From positions 48,528-112,527 of the forward strand of contig CANBTT010000003.1 in the NCBI GenBank assembly GCA_947372465.1: DNA of 64,000 nt, written 5' to 3'. Under the pieces are notes generated by a model, which saw only the letters and a program-made list of their open reading frames with translations, was not told where the DNA came from and searched no databases. The stretch comes from Burkholderiales bacterium. GTDB lineage: Bacteria; Pseudomonadota; Gammaproteobacteria; Burkholderiales; Burkholderiaceae_C. Of the stretch, positions 34,927 to 42,469 are shown piece by piece. Position 1 is the stretch's first letter. Every line of letters starts with the position of its first letter. Position numbers and translations under genes: made by a program.

Positions 34927-36287
34927 GTAGCACCTTGTAAGTATCCAGCACGGCTCATGATGTCTCGCACTTTAGGTATCGCATTCATAAGCGCTTGACT
35001 TGGATCTTCTTTTTTAGTGATGGCCACATATATCGCTTTTCCAAGAAACTCCACATTGATTTGATCCCACTGCGCAATAATCGGGCGCCAATCTGGGTTC
35101 GCAAATTTCAACTGTTCTCTTAGCAGTGCAAACTGTGGAAATCTTCTCATCATTGTCGGATCATTTAATGTCGACAACCTAGAAGGAACCCCTCCAAAGT
35201 GACAAACCATTTGGTCCTGCTTTTTTTGGGTAAGCCATTGAAGGAGCAAAAAGGCTGCTTCAGGATTTTTAGAGTTCCGAGCAATCGCCAGTCCTAAGCC
35301 ACCTGACTCTGAAGAACTGATGGCACCCTTGGGATGAAGTGCATAGCCAATATTTTGTGCGAATTTTGAAGATGCATTTTGCTCGATCAGAGAAAAAATC
35401 AAAGAGGAGTCCAAGTACATACTCGCTTGCCCCTTGATGAAAGAGGCAATCATGTCGCCCTGGTCAAAATAGGGAATGTCTTTGGGACCTGTTTCAACAA
35501 TGAGCTTCAAAGTCTCGAGCGCTTCAACTGCTGCTGTGTTTGCAAATGTAGGCGCCCAATCGTTGTCAAAAACGCTCCCCCCCAAGGGATTTAGATGCAG
35601 CAACCAAGCATGCACGCATTGGTGCCCGACAAGCCCACGTGAAGTCATGGCACCATATGTCGTTTTTTCCTTGATAAGGGGCAATATCTTTTTTAATTCA
35701 TCGTATGTCTTGGGCGGGGTCAAATTCAATCGATCAAAGACGTCTCTTCTGTAGGCCAAAATCGATGTTTCTGCGCCATAAGGCAAACCATACAAATGAG
35801 CTCCTTGTCCACTTAAATAACCCTTTGGGCCTCCAACCAAACCAATGTTTTCTAAATAGATAGGGATGATATCTTTCAGATCATAATTTGAATCTGCCAG
35901 TCGTGGATTGCTAAAAAAAGGATCCAAATCAAGCAAGAGTTTTTTCTTGACATACTCAGTTTTCCACATCACCACATAACTGACCAAATCAAAGTCTCCA
36001 CTGGCCTTGCTCATCTCTGCCATTTGCTTGGACTTGATATTTTTGCTGTCCATTCGCTCTACTTCCACGCGTATGCCCGTCTCTTTTGTAAAAAGTGGCA
36101 ACAACTTCATCATGGCGAAATAATGGGGGTGAGCCGGAACGCTGATCACCACCTTGGAGCCCTTGTATTTTTCGTAGTTAGGACCCGCATTTTTCCCGCT
36201 TGATGTGCTTGCGTGTACGTGCTTTTGTGTCAATAGACCAGGGACTGCACCGATCGCCTGTATGAGTTTTCTTCTTTGCATTTGCAT
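34923..36287 (-). CDS. Family 1 extracellular solute-binding protein, coupled to the sensor kinase
   Basis: A 454-residue periplasmic binding protein of the sugar/polyol ABC type. The leader MQMQRRKLIQAIGAVPGLL has a twin-arginine-like pair, so Tat or Sec export is possible. The core includes YGLPYGAETSILAYRRDVFD and later SGGLGLAIARNS, typical of this fold. No permease or ATPase gene is present; instead its stop codon overlaps the kinase start by 4 bases (ATGA). I infer that it presents a ligand to the kinase periplasmic domain, as in TorT-TorS. It could alternatively feed a distant ABC transporter. Confidence 0.88.
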   Translation of the reverse strand: MQMQRRKLIQAIGAVPGLLTQKHVHASTSSGKNAGPNYEKYKGSKVVISVPAHPHYFAMMKLLPLFTKETGIRVEVERMDSKNIKSKQMAEMSKASGDFDLVSYVVMWKTEYVKKKLLLDLDPFFSNPRLADSNYDLKDIIPIYLENIGLVGGPKGYLSGQGAHLYGLPYGAETSILAYRRDVFDRLNLTPPKTYDELKKILPLIKEKTTYGAMTSRGLVGHQCVHAWLLHLNPLGGSVFDNDWAPTFANTAAVEALETLKLIVETGPKDIPYFDQGDMIASFIKGQASMYLDSSLIFSLIEQNASSKFAQNIGYALHPKGAISSSESGGLGLAIARNSKNPEAAFLLLQWLTQKKQDQMVCHFGGVPSRLSTLNDPTMMRRFPQFALLREQLKFANPDWRPIIAQWDQINVEFLGKAIYVAITKKEDPSQALMNAIPKVRDIMSRAGYLQGAT

Positions 36288-36750
36288 ATCTTTTATTACA
36301 GATCAAATACTCTTGAGGTTTAAAACCACAAACTCTGCGAGTTCAAACCATTGAAAGAAAGGGTTTAGACATTGCTAAACATATTCAAGACAGAGCCATC
36401 TGATTCAAATGATATTTATAACTCAAAATCAATAAATAAGTTATATTATATTAGTTTTATTTTATAAATTAATAATTAAGTTATACTTTAGTCATCACTT
36501 TCAAGTCGCTCTTGTGTAGCGGTACCCATTGCAACCCTCCCGCCTTGAACGGCGGGAATGGCTTGCACCTTAAGATACAAGCCCATCGATGGGGCTTCAA
36601 GGCAACTCATTGGGGGGTAATTAGCTTCTTTCAACGTGATGTCCCATGCGTTTCCAAGAGCTTGCTGGCCTTGACACAGGAGCTGTGTTTGTTTGCGCAA
36701 TTTAAAAGCCAATGCGCAAATATTCTTAGCAGCTGATCAAAGCGGCCGCC
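36288..36750. other. AT-rich, decayed intergenic pocket with two hairpins
   Basis: About 460 bases without a recognisable intact gene. Positions 36410-36490 are extremely AT-rich and likely include the promoter region of the solute-binding protein. Two strong hairpins follow: TCCCGCC/GGCGGGA (36538-36544 with 36551-36557) and AAGCCC/GGGCTT (36579-36584 with 36592-36597, extended by CAT/ATG). A minus-strand frame over 36488-36733 is open but resembles nothing I know. The stretch looks like accessory debris. Confidence 0.45.
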
Positions 36751-36969
36751 ATGTTAATGGCTGTCTTTTCAGATAAAGGGCACGGCGTGACTTCTGTAGA
36801 GATCCGACCTCGCCTTGAACTTGCTCTAGGCCGGCAACTTAATTTCAGACGTGAAGGGCACTCAACAATAGCCGAAGTAAAGCGACTGCTTGAGTCCATT
36901 AACACCGAAGTTGCCATTGGAATGTTGGTCTGCAAGCGATTTGAGGGAAGAGCCGATGATCGCACTTGA
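36751..36969 (+). pseudogene. Degenerate AbrB/VapB-like antitoxin
   Basis: A 72-residue frame whose start, MAVFSDKGHGVTSVEIRPRL and then LALGRQLNFRREG, resembles the swapped-hairpin AbrB/MazE fold (SKGQVTIPxEIR...LGxxPGxxLxF) with insertions and substitutions in the core motif. Its end overlaps the start of a VapC-like fragment by 14 bases, the usual antitoxin-toxin arrangement. The motif damage and the truncated partner suggest decay. I am fairly sure of the fold, less of its inactivity. Confidence 0.55.
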
Positions 36970-37039
36970 CACCAATGTATTAGCGCGCTTGTGTATTGAT
37001 GCCCCAAAGATCCTGAGGCTTCAAAACAAAGCCCCATAG
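36956..37039 (+). pseudogene. Truncated VapC-like PIN toxin (27 residues)
   Basis: The frame MIALDTNVLARLCIDAPKIL matches the first strand of VapC PIN ribonucleases, with the first metal-binding Asp in ALDTNVL, but stops after 27 residues where a normal toxin has about 130. No continuation is seen in the other frames before tRNA-His, so the gene was cut or deleted. The overlap with the preceding antitoxin-like frame supports a broken vapBC module. Confidence 0.65.
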
Positions 37040-37113
37040 CTGGCCGTGTATTCGCAAAATCAGATCCATTGTTTGGCGACCCTCACCATGGATTTAAATT
37101 GGTTTAAAAAAGC

Positions 37114-37141
37114 AAAAAGCCCAACCGATAAGGATTGGGCT
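37114..37141 (-). terminator. Rho-independent terminator after tRNA-His
   Basis: On the minus strand AGCCCAA (37141-37135 as TTGGGCT on plus) pairs with TTGGGCT over a 10-base loop and runs into TTTTGCTTTTTT. It ends the tRNA-His transcript, possibly including ppiD. Confidence 0.85.
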
Positions 37142-37157
37142 AAGTGCTTGATTTATA

Positions 37158-37234
37158 TGGGGTGGCTGATGGGACTCGAACCCACGACAACAGGAATCAC
37201 AATCCTGGACTCTACCAACTGAGCTACAACCACC
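37158..37234 (-). tRNA. tRNA-His (GTG)
   Basis: The reverse complement folds as a cloverleaf: acceptor GTGGTTG with CAGCCAC, anticodon stem CAGGA/TCCTG around loop TTGTGAT (anticodon GTG), and T-arm GTGGGTTCGAGTCCC. The encoded extra 5' G opposite C73 is the histidine identity element, and CCA is encoded. It lies 78 bases downstream of ppiD. Confidence 0.96.
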
Positions 37235-37312
37235 GTTCCAATATTATAACTTGAAGTTAGAAATTATCAAATTTAGTCACGGAATAAATTATTCCGGACT
37301 AAAACAATGCGT

Positions 37313-39229
37313 TTACTTCTCCATCAATCCAAGCGCTTTTGTAGAAACCTTGTATTGATCCTTTAAATAGCTGTAATAAGCCAAACTTTCAGTTTGAGCC
37401 AACCACTGTCCAAATTGAGCTTTTTCACGACTCCTGTCGCTAGAAAAAACATCATTGGGTTCGACTTTAATGACCTTGACCACCGCATACCCTTCGGCTC
37501 CAAGATCCACGCCCACAAAAACAGGCGACTCTTTAATAGGCGCGCGGAGAGCAGCTTCAACAACCTTTTGCGGCCAATCTTTTGCTTTCTCTCTAGAGAT
37601 GACAAGCGGCGAAGGCAAAGATGCTGAATCAGGGTTTACTTTCCAAGAGGCAAGCTTCTCCTCGCCCTGCGTCTTGGCCAAAGACTGAGATTTCTCACGC
37701 TTGTAAAACTGCTCGACTTGCTCTTTGACCAATGAGAAGTCTTTTGTTTTTGCTGGCCTGTATTCTCGAATACGAGCTGCAACCAAGGTATTGGGGGCAA
37801 CTTCAATTGCTTCGGTATTGTGCTTTTTTTCTATGGCATCTACGGAAAAAACAGCACTCAAGAATTTAGGATTTTGCGTCCAAGCCATTTGCGGCGTTAT
37901 TCCTGTTGAGCTTGGGATTTTATTCAAACTTTCAATGCTGCCCAATGGAAGTTTGAACTTTTCAACGACAGGTTTTAAAGAGTCAGACTGCTCATAAACG
38001 AGGTTGGTAAATTGTTCAGCCACTTCAGCAAATTTCTTTTGTGACTGTTGCTTCTTCAAGTCGGCCTCAATGGAGGCTCTTGAAGACTCAAAACTTGGCA
38101 TCTGAGGAATTTTGATGTCAAGCAATTTGATAATATGAAAACCAAAATCCGATTCCACCAAGTCGCTGATTTGACCTTTGCCCAAAGAAAAGGCGACATC
38201 CTCAAAAGGTTTTACCATCGCGCCTCGAGAGAAGAAGTCCAAATCTCCACCTTTGCTGGCAGAGCCTGGGTCCTGTGAATACTGCTTGGCAAAGGCTGCA
38301 AATTGATCGGGTGACTTTTTCACCTGCGCCAAGACATCAAGCACTTTGGCTTTGACTTTTTCTTTTTCACTCGACGACATGTCCTTGGGGGCATTGAACA
38401 AAATATGACTGGCTCGTCTTTGCTCCAACCCACCTAATTTGGCTTGATTTTGCTCAAAATAGGTTTTGACATCAGATTCAGACAAGGAGATGCTTTTTTG
38501 AACGGTTGGCAAATCAAGGACGACATACTCTATGGACGCCTGCTCAGGTGACTGAAACAAAGCCGTGTGCGATTGGTAGTAGGCGTTCAACTCTTCATTC
38601 GTGGGCTTGATCGAGGATAGAAAATCTGAGGGTGGGAACTTTGCGATCTGAACGACCCGTTTCTCGTAATAGGCATTGAGTGTGCTCTCAACCAATGAAG
38701 GCACATTGATCACGGAGTTACTGACACCTGAGAGCACCTGCTGCGAGGCCAAATCATTGCGCATTTGAGCCTCAAACGACTCAGGCGTAAATCCTTGAGC
38801 GGACAATAAATCTTTGTATTTTTCGATATCCAAGGAACCGTCTTGCTTCCTAAGCGAAGCAATCGCTGGATTTTGCGCCAACGCATTTGCGAGTCGTTGA
38901 TCAGTCACCTGCAAATTCAAATGGTCCGCAGCAACGCGCATGACCTTATCGCGAACAAGACGCTCTAAAGTCCCAAGTTTTGCCATGGGAGAGTCAAACA
39001 TTTTCGAGTCAACGTTGGGCATGGAGGCCCTCATGCGCTCAACCTCGTTGCGGTGCGCATTGTCCAACTCGGCCTGCGTGATTTTCTGACCATCAACGCT
39101 TGCAACAGCCTCGCCTTTGTCAAGAAAGCGGTTGTAGCCATCAATACCGAAGAGTACAAAGGAAGGGAAAATCAGCAAGAACAGCAAGAACTGCATGATT
39201 TTGGTGTGCTGACGGACGAAATCAAACAT
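37313..39229 (-). CDS. ppiD: Peptidyl-prolyl isomerase / periplasmic chaperone PpiD
   Basis: A 638-residue inner-membrane-anchored chaperone. An N-terminal span (FLLFLLIFPSFVLFGI) is followed by a SurA-like N domain and a parvulin domain with ASHILFNAP and the later GGDLDFFSRGAMVKPFEDVAF near residues 320-345. PpiD assists proteins leaving SecYEG. The gene lies between tRNA-Val/hupB and tRNA-His, a common Burkholderiales arrangement. Length matches the family. Confidence 0.94.
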   Translation of the reverse strand: MFDFVRQHTKIMQFLLFLLIFPSFVLFGIDGYNRFLDKGEAVASVDGQKITQAELDNAHRNEVERMRASMPNVDSKMFDSPMAKLGTLERLVRDKVMRVAADHLNLQVTDQRLANALAQNPAIASLRKQDGSLDIEKYKDLLSAQGFTPESFEAQMRNDLASQQVLSGVSNSVINVPSLVESTLNAYYEKRVVQIAKFPPSDFLSSIKPTNEELNAYYQSHTALFQSPEQASIEYVVLDLPTVQKSISLSESDVKTYFEQNQAKLGGLEQRRASHILFNAPKDMSSSEKEKVKAKVLDVLAQVKKSPDQFAAFAKQYSQDPGSASKGGDLDFFSRGAMVKPFEDVAFSLGKGQISDLVESDFGFHIIKLLDIKIPQMPSFESSRASIEADLKKQQSQKKFAEVAEQFTNLVYEQSDSLKPVVEKFKLPLGSIESLNKIPSSTGITPQMAWTQNPKFLSAVFSVDAIEKKHNTEAIEVAPNTLVAARIREYRPAKTKDFSLVKEQVEQFYKREKSQSLAKTQGEEKLASWKVNPDSASLPSPLVISREKAKDWPQKVVEAALRAPIKESPVFVGVDLGAEGYAVVKVIKVEPNDVFSSDRSREKAQFGQWLAQTESLAYYSYLKDQYKVSTKALGLMEK

Positions 39230-39262
39230 GCGACCCCACGAAAAAGTAGAGATTAAAAAAAG

Positions 39263-39285
39263 AAAAAGGCGAACTCAGTTCGCCT
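39263..39285 (-). terminator. Rho-independent terminator between tRNA-Val and ppiD
   Basis: On the minus strand AGGCGAAC pairs with GTTCGCCT over a 3-base loop (39267-39274 with 39278-39285) and is followed by TTTTC. It closes the hupB/tRNA-Val transcript. Confidence 0.85.
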
Positions 39286-39294
39286 AGGGTTGGT

Positions 39295-39370
39295 TGGTGG
39301 GTGATGACGGGCTCGAACCGCCGACCTACGCCTTGTAAGGGCGCCGCTCTACCAACTGAGCTAATCACCC
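39295..39370 (-). tRNA. tRNA-Val (TAC)
   Basis: The reverse complement gives acceptor GGGTGAT/ATCACCC, D-arm TAGCTCAGTTGGTAGAGC, anticodon loop CTTACAA (anticodon TAC), T-arm with GGTTCGAGC, and an encoded CCA. It lies 21 bases downstream of hupB. Confidence 0.96.
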
Positions 39371-39391
39371 AACCTTTAACCGTTTACCAGA

Positions 39392-39664
39392 TCAATTCAA
39401 GGCTTCTTTTAAAGCCTTACCTGGACGAAACTTTGGCACCTTGGCAGATTTGATTTTAATCGCTGCGCCAGTGCGTGGATTGCGACCCGTGCGTGCAGCA
39501 CGTTTTGTCACAGCGAATGTACCAAATCCCACCAAAGAAACTGTACCGCCTTTTTTCAAGGTGGTTTTAACAGCGCCTACAGTGGCTTCAAGCGCTCTTG
39601 AAGCAGCAGCCTTGGAGATATCTGCATGCTTAGCAATATGTTCGATCAGTTCAGATTTGTTCAC
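39392..39664 (-). CDS. hupB: DNA-binding protein HU
   Basis: A 90-residue histone-like protein starting [20 protein letters not shown], with [20 protein letters not shown] covering the DNA-binding beta arm and [16 protein letters not shown] at the end. It is a nucleoid-associated DNA-bending protein. Position before tRNA-Val and ppiD is conserved. Confidence 0.97.
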   Translation of the reverse strand: MNKSELIEHIAKHADISKAAASRALEATVGAVKTTLKKGGTVSLVGFGTFAVTKRAARTGRNPRTGAAIKIKSAKVPKFRPGKALKEALN

Positions 39665-39883
39665 AAAAAATCCCCTACCTTCACGTCGTGATGTTTATCA
39701 ATAAATAGAATTAGGTATTGTAAATGAAAACCATTCAAAATACTTAAGGCTCAATGAAGTCATTCCTTATCATTTTTTGCACAAAACAATTGGCCAAAAA
39801 ACCATAAAAAAATAAGAGCGGATGCGGATTTTAGACGATTTAGTTCAGCTTAAAGGGCTTTGATCGAGAATTTTTTTGTGATT

Positions 39884-40969
39884 TTAGATTGAATCAGCTA
39901 TCGCTTTCCCTAGTTCATTGGTTTTAGCCGTGCCTCCAATATCGGGGGTCAGTGGCGCACCACTTTTGGGCTGCAAGGCAGCCTCAATGGAATTCAAGAT
40001 GGCGTCATGCGCATCTTTGTGCCCCAAAAAATCCAACATCATTGCACCACACCAAATTTGCCCTATTGGGTTGGCAATGCCTTTTCCAGCGATATCCGGC
40101 GCAGAACCGTGAACGGGCTCAAACAAAGAGGGCATCTGCCTTGTGGGATTTAAGTTGGCGGAAGGCGCAATTCCAATGGTCCCGGTACAGGCCGGTCCAA
40201 GATCACTCAAAATATCACCAAACAAATTGCTTGCAACGACCACGTCAAAAAAATCTGGACGTTGAACAAAATGTGCGGTCAAGATATCAATGTGAAATTT
40301 ATCCAGTAACACATCAGGATACTTTTTAGACATCTCTTGAACCCGTTCGTCCCAAAAAGGCATGGTGATCGCAATGCCGTTTGATTTGGTTGCGCTGGTG
40401 AGGTGCTTTTTAGGCCTTGATTGCGCCAAGTCGAATGCAAATTTCAACACCCGATCGACCCCAACCCTAGACATCACCGTCTCTTGCATGACAATCTCAC
40501 GCTCAGTTCCAGGGTACATCCTACCGCCTACGCTTGAGTACTCACCTTCCGTGTTTTCTCGCACAATGTACATGTCGATCTCACCGGGCAAACGCCTGCT
40601 TCCGTCCTTGCGCACAACGGGTGCAATGATCCCAGGCATTAAACGAGCCGGCCTCAGATTGACATACTGATCGAACTCACGCCTGAATAAAAGAAGCGAA
40701 TTCCAAAGTGAAATATGATCGGGAACTTTGTCAGGCCAACCTACTGCCCCAAAAAATATTGCGTCATGTCCGCCGATTTGATCTTTCCAATCATCAGGCA
40801 ACATTTTTCCGTGCCGCTCGTAATATTCGACACAAGAGAAATCAAAATAATCGAAGGCCAAATCAATGCCGAATCGATCGGCAGCGGCTTGAACCGCGCG
40901 AATACCCTCAGGCATCACTTCTTTGCCAATACCGTCTCCGGCAATGACTGCAATTCTTTTTTTACTCAT
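39884..40969 (-). CDS. Tartrate / D-malate dehydrogenase (isopropylmalate dehydrogenase family)
   Basis: A 361-residue NAD- and divalent-metal-dependent beta-decarboxylating dehydrogenase. RIAVIAGDGIGKEVMPEGI is the N-terminal fold signature; VRENTEGEYSSVGGRMYPGT and ATKSNGIAITMPFWDE, and then the late EPVHGSAPDIAGKGIANP, are diagnostic. The pattern fits the tartrate dehydrogenase/DmlA branch rather than LeuB or Icd, and there is no leuCD nearby. AAGGA eight bases upstream supports the ATG at 40969. It overlaps the EamA gene by 8 bases, suggesting coupling. Confidence 0.88.
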   Translation of the reverse strand: MSKKRIAVIAGDGIGKEVMPEGIRAVQAAADRFGIDLAFDYFDFSCVEYYERHGKMLPDDWKDQIGGHDAIFFGAVGWPDKVPDHISLWNSLLLFRREFDQYVNLRPARLMPGIIAPVVRKDGSRRLPGEIDMYIVRENTEGEYSSVGGRMYPGTEREIVMQETVMSRVGVDRVLKFAFDLAQSRPKKHLTSATKSNGIAITMPFWDERVQEMSKKYPDVLLDKFHIDILTAHFVQRPDFFDVVVASNLFGDILSDLGPACTGTIGIAPSANLNPTRQMPSLFEPVHGSAPDIAGKGIANPIGQIWCGAMMLDFLGHKDAHDAILNSIEAALQPKSGAPLTPDIGGTAKTNELGKAIADSI

Positions 40970-41876
40970 TTTTGATTTCCTTAGGAACAAACTTTTCAAC
41001 ACCTATTGCCAAATGGACACCCCAAGCCGTTGTGAACACACCAATGATCGTGGTCAATGTAATGAGTTCATCAAATAAAAGCCAGGCCATGATCGCTGTC
41101 GTTGGCGGTACCAAATACATCAAACTGGTCACCGATTGAGCCGCCCCTCGCTGAATCATCAGATACAAAAGCGAGCTGCCCCCCAAAGTGAGTCCAACCA
41201 CAGACCAAGACATTGCAACAACCGAGTTCGCATTGATTATAAAAGCATCGGGCTCCATGATTGCCAAGGGCAAGGTCACCAAAGCAGCGGCCATCAATTG
41301 AACCGAATTGGCTGTTCTCACGTCACAGGATTGAACAAAGGACTTTTGATAAAGCGTCCCAATGGTGATTGAAAACAGTGCAAATACGATGAAAGGCAAG
41401 GTTGCAGAACTGATCTCTGAGGTGACTTGTAACTTGTTCCATAAAACCAAGACAAGTCCTACAAAACCAATCGTTAAACCAAGCCATTGCCTGGGTTTAA
41501 TTTGCCCCCCTTTAGCACTCAACCAAATGGCAGTCAAAACGGGTTGGAGTCCAACAATCAAGGCGGCAAGTCCTGAGCCCATGCCTGACTTGACCGCAGC
41601 CCAAACCCCGCCCAAATATCCCGCGTGCATAAAGACACCCGTCACAGCCACATGGAAAATCTGTTGTTGATTTGTTGGCCACGGCACCTTGGCGATCAAA
41701 ACCCAAGGAATGAACAATGCAATTGAAAAAACGTAACGAAAAAACAAGAATGTAAATGGAGGAGAATTGGGCATGCCCAATTTGGCCACGATGAAGCCCG
41801 TGCTCCAAATCAGCACAAAAACAATGGGCATCACCACAACCCAATTGCTTGAAAATTTAAATTGTTCGTGCTTCAA
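40962..41876 (-). CDS. EamA/DMT family transporter
   Basis: A 304-residue membrane protein with ten predicted spans in two EamA repeats, the second starting near residue 160. The WSTGFIVAKLGMPNSPPFTF start and WGVHLAIG end are characteristic. DMT transporters export or import metabolites, often amino acids; the substrate is unknown. Overlap with the dehydrogenase gene suggests functional linkage. Confidence 0.88.
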   Translation of the reverse strand: MKHEQFKFSSNWVVVMPIVFVLIWSTGFIVAKLGMPNSPPFTFLFFRYVFSIALFIPWVLIAKVPWPTNQQQIFHVAVTGVFMHAGYLGGVWAAVKSGMGSGLAALIVGLQPVLTAIWLSAKGGQIKPRQWLGLTIGFVGLVLVLWNKLQVTSEISSATLPFIVFALFSITIGTLYQKSFVQSCDVRTANSVQLMAAALVTLPLAIMEPDAFIINANSVVAMSWSVVGLTLGGSSLLYLMIQRGAAQSVTSLMYLVPPTTAIMAWLLFDELITLTTIIGVFTTAWGVHLAIGVEKFVPKEIKNE

Positions 41877-41891
41877 AAATTTTATGTCAAA

Positions 41892-42458
41892 TTACTTCAC
41901 GTGCTGACGAATGATCGGCAAAGCTTTTTGCAAGTAATAAACCATTGACCAGACTGTTAAAACAGCAGAAACCCAAATAAGTATCACGCCCATTTGTCGG
42001 GTATTTACAAACTCAAACAAGGTTCCGTCATACAAAAGAAAGGGAATGGCAATCATCTGGGATGTTGTTTTGAGCTTCCCCAGAAGATGGACCGCGACGC
42101 TTTTTGTTGCACCCAATTGAGCCATCCATTCTCTTAAAGCTGAGATAGCAATTTCTCGGCCAATGATGATCAGCGCGACAAAGACATCCGTGCGGCCCAA
42201 ATGCAAAAGGATCAAAAGACAAGCACAAACCAAAAACTTATCGGCCACCGGATCAAGAAAAGCACCAAACGCGGACGTCTGGTTCATCTTTCGAGCCAAA
42301 AAACCATCCAACCAATCTGTTAGCGCAAAGACGACAAACATACTGGTTGCAATTAGATTTTTAAGTTCCATCTCAATGGGCAAGTAAAAAACGGCCACGA
42401 TCAAGGGAATGGCAATAATTCTTGTCCACGTAAAAAGCGTTGGAATGGTGAAAAACAT
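41892..42458 (-). CDS. pgsA: CDP-diacylglycerol-glycerol-3-phosphate 3-phosphatidyltransferase
   Basis: A 188-residue membrane enzyme making phosphatidylglycerol phosphate. The CDP-alcohol phosphotransferase motif is complete: TDWLDGFLARKMNQT, then AFGAFLDPVADK with all conserved Asp and Gly positions. Four hydrophobic spans follow. It is 11 bases after dnaE on the same strand. Confidence 0.95.
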   Translation of the reverse strand: MFFTIPTLFTWTRIIAIPLIVAVFYLPIEMELKNLIATSMFVVFALTDWLDGFLARKMNQTSAFGAFLDPVADKFLVCACLLILLHLGRTDVFVALIIIGREIAISALREWMAQLGATKSVAVHLLGKLKTTSQMIAIPFLLYDGTLFEFVNTRQMGVILIWVSAVLTVWSMVYYLQKALPIIRQHVK

Positions 42459-42469
42459 AATTGAAGAGT

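Noticed and set aside
36538..36600. Right end or guide RNA of an IS200/IS605 TnpB element
   Set aside because: The hairpins are suggestive, but no TnpB coding remnant was recognised next to them.
36488..36733. Minus-strand open frame of about 75-80 codons in the decayed pocket
   Set aside because: No start with a ribosome binding site and no resemblance to a known family; it crosses both hairpins.
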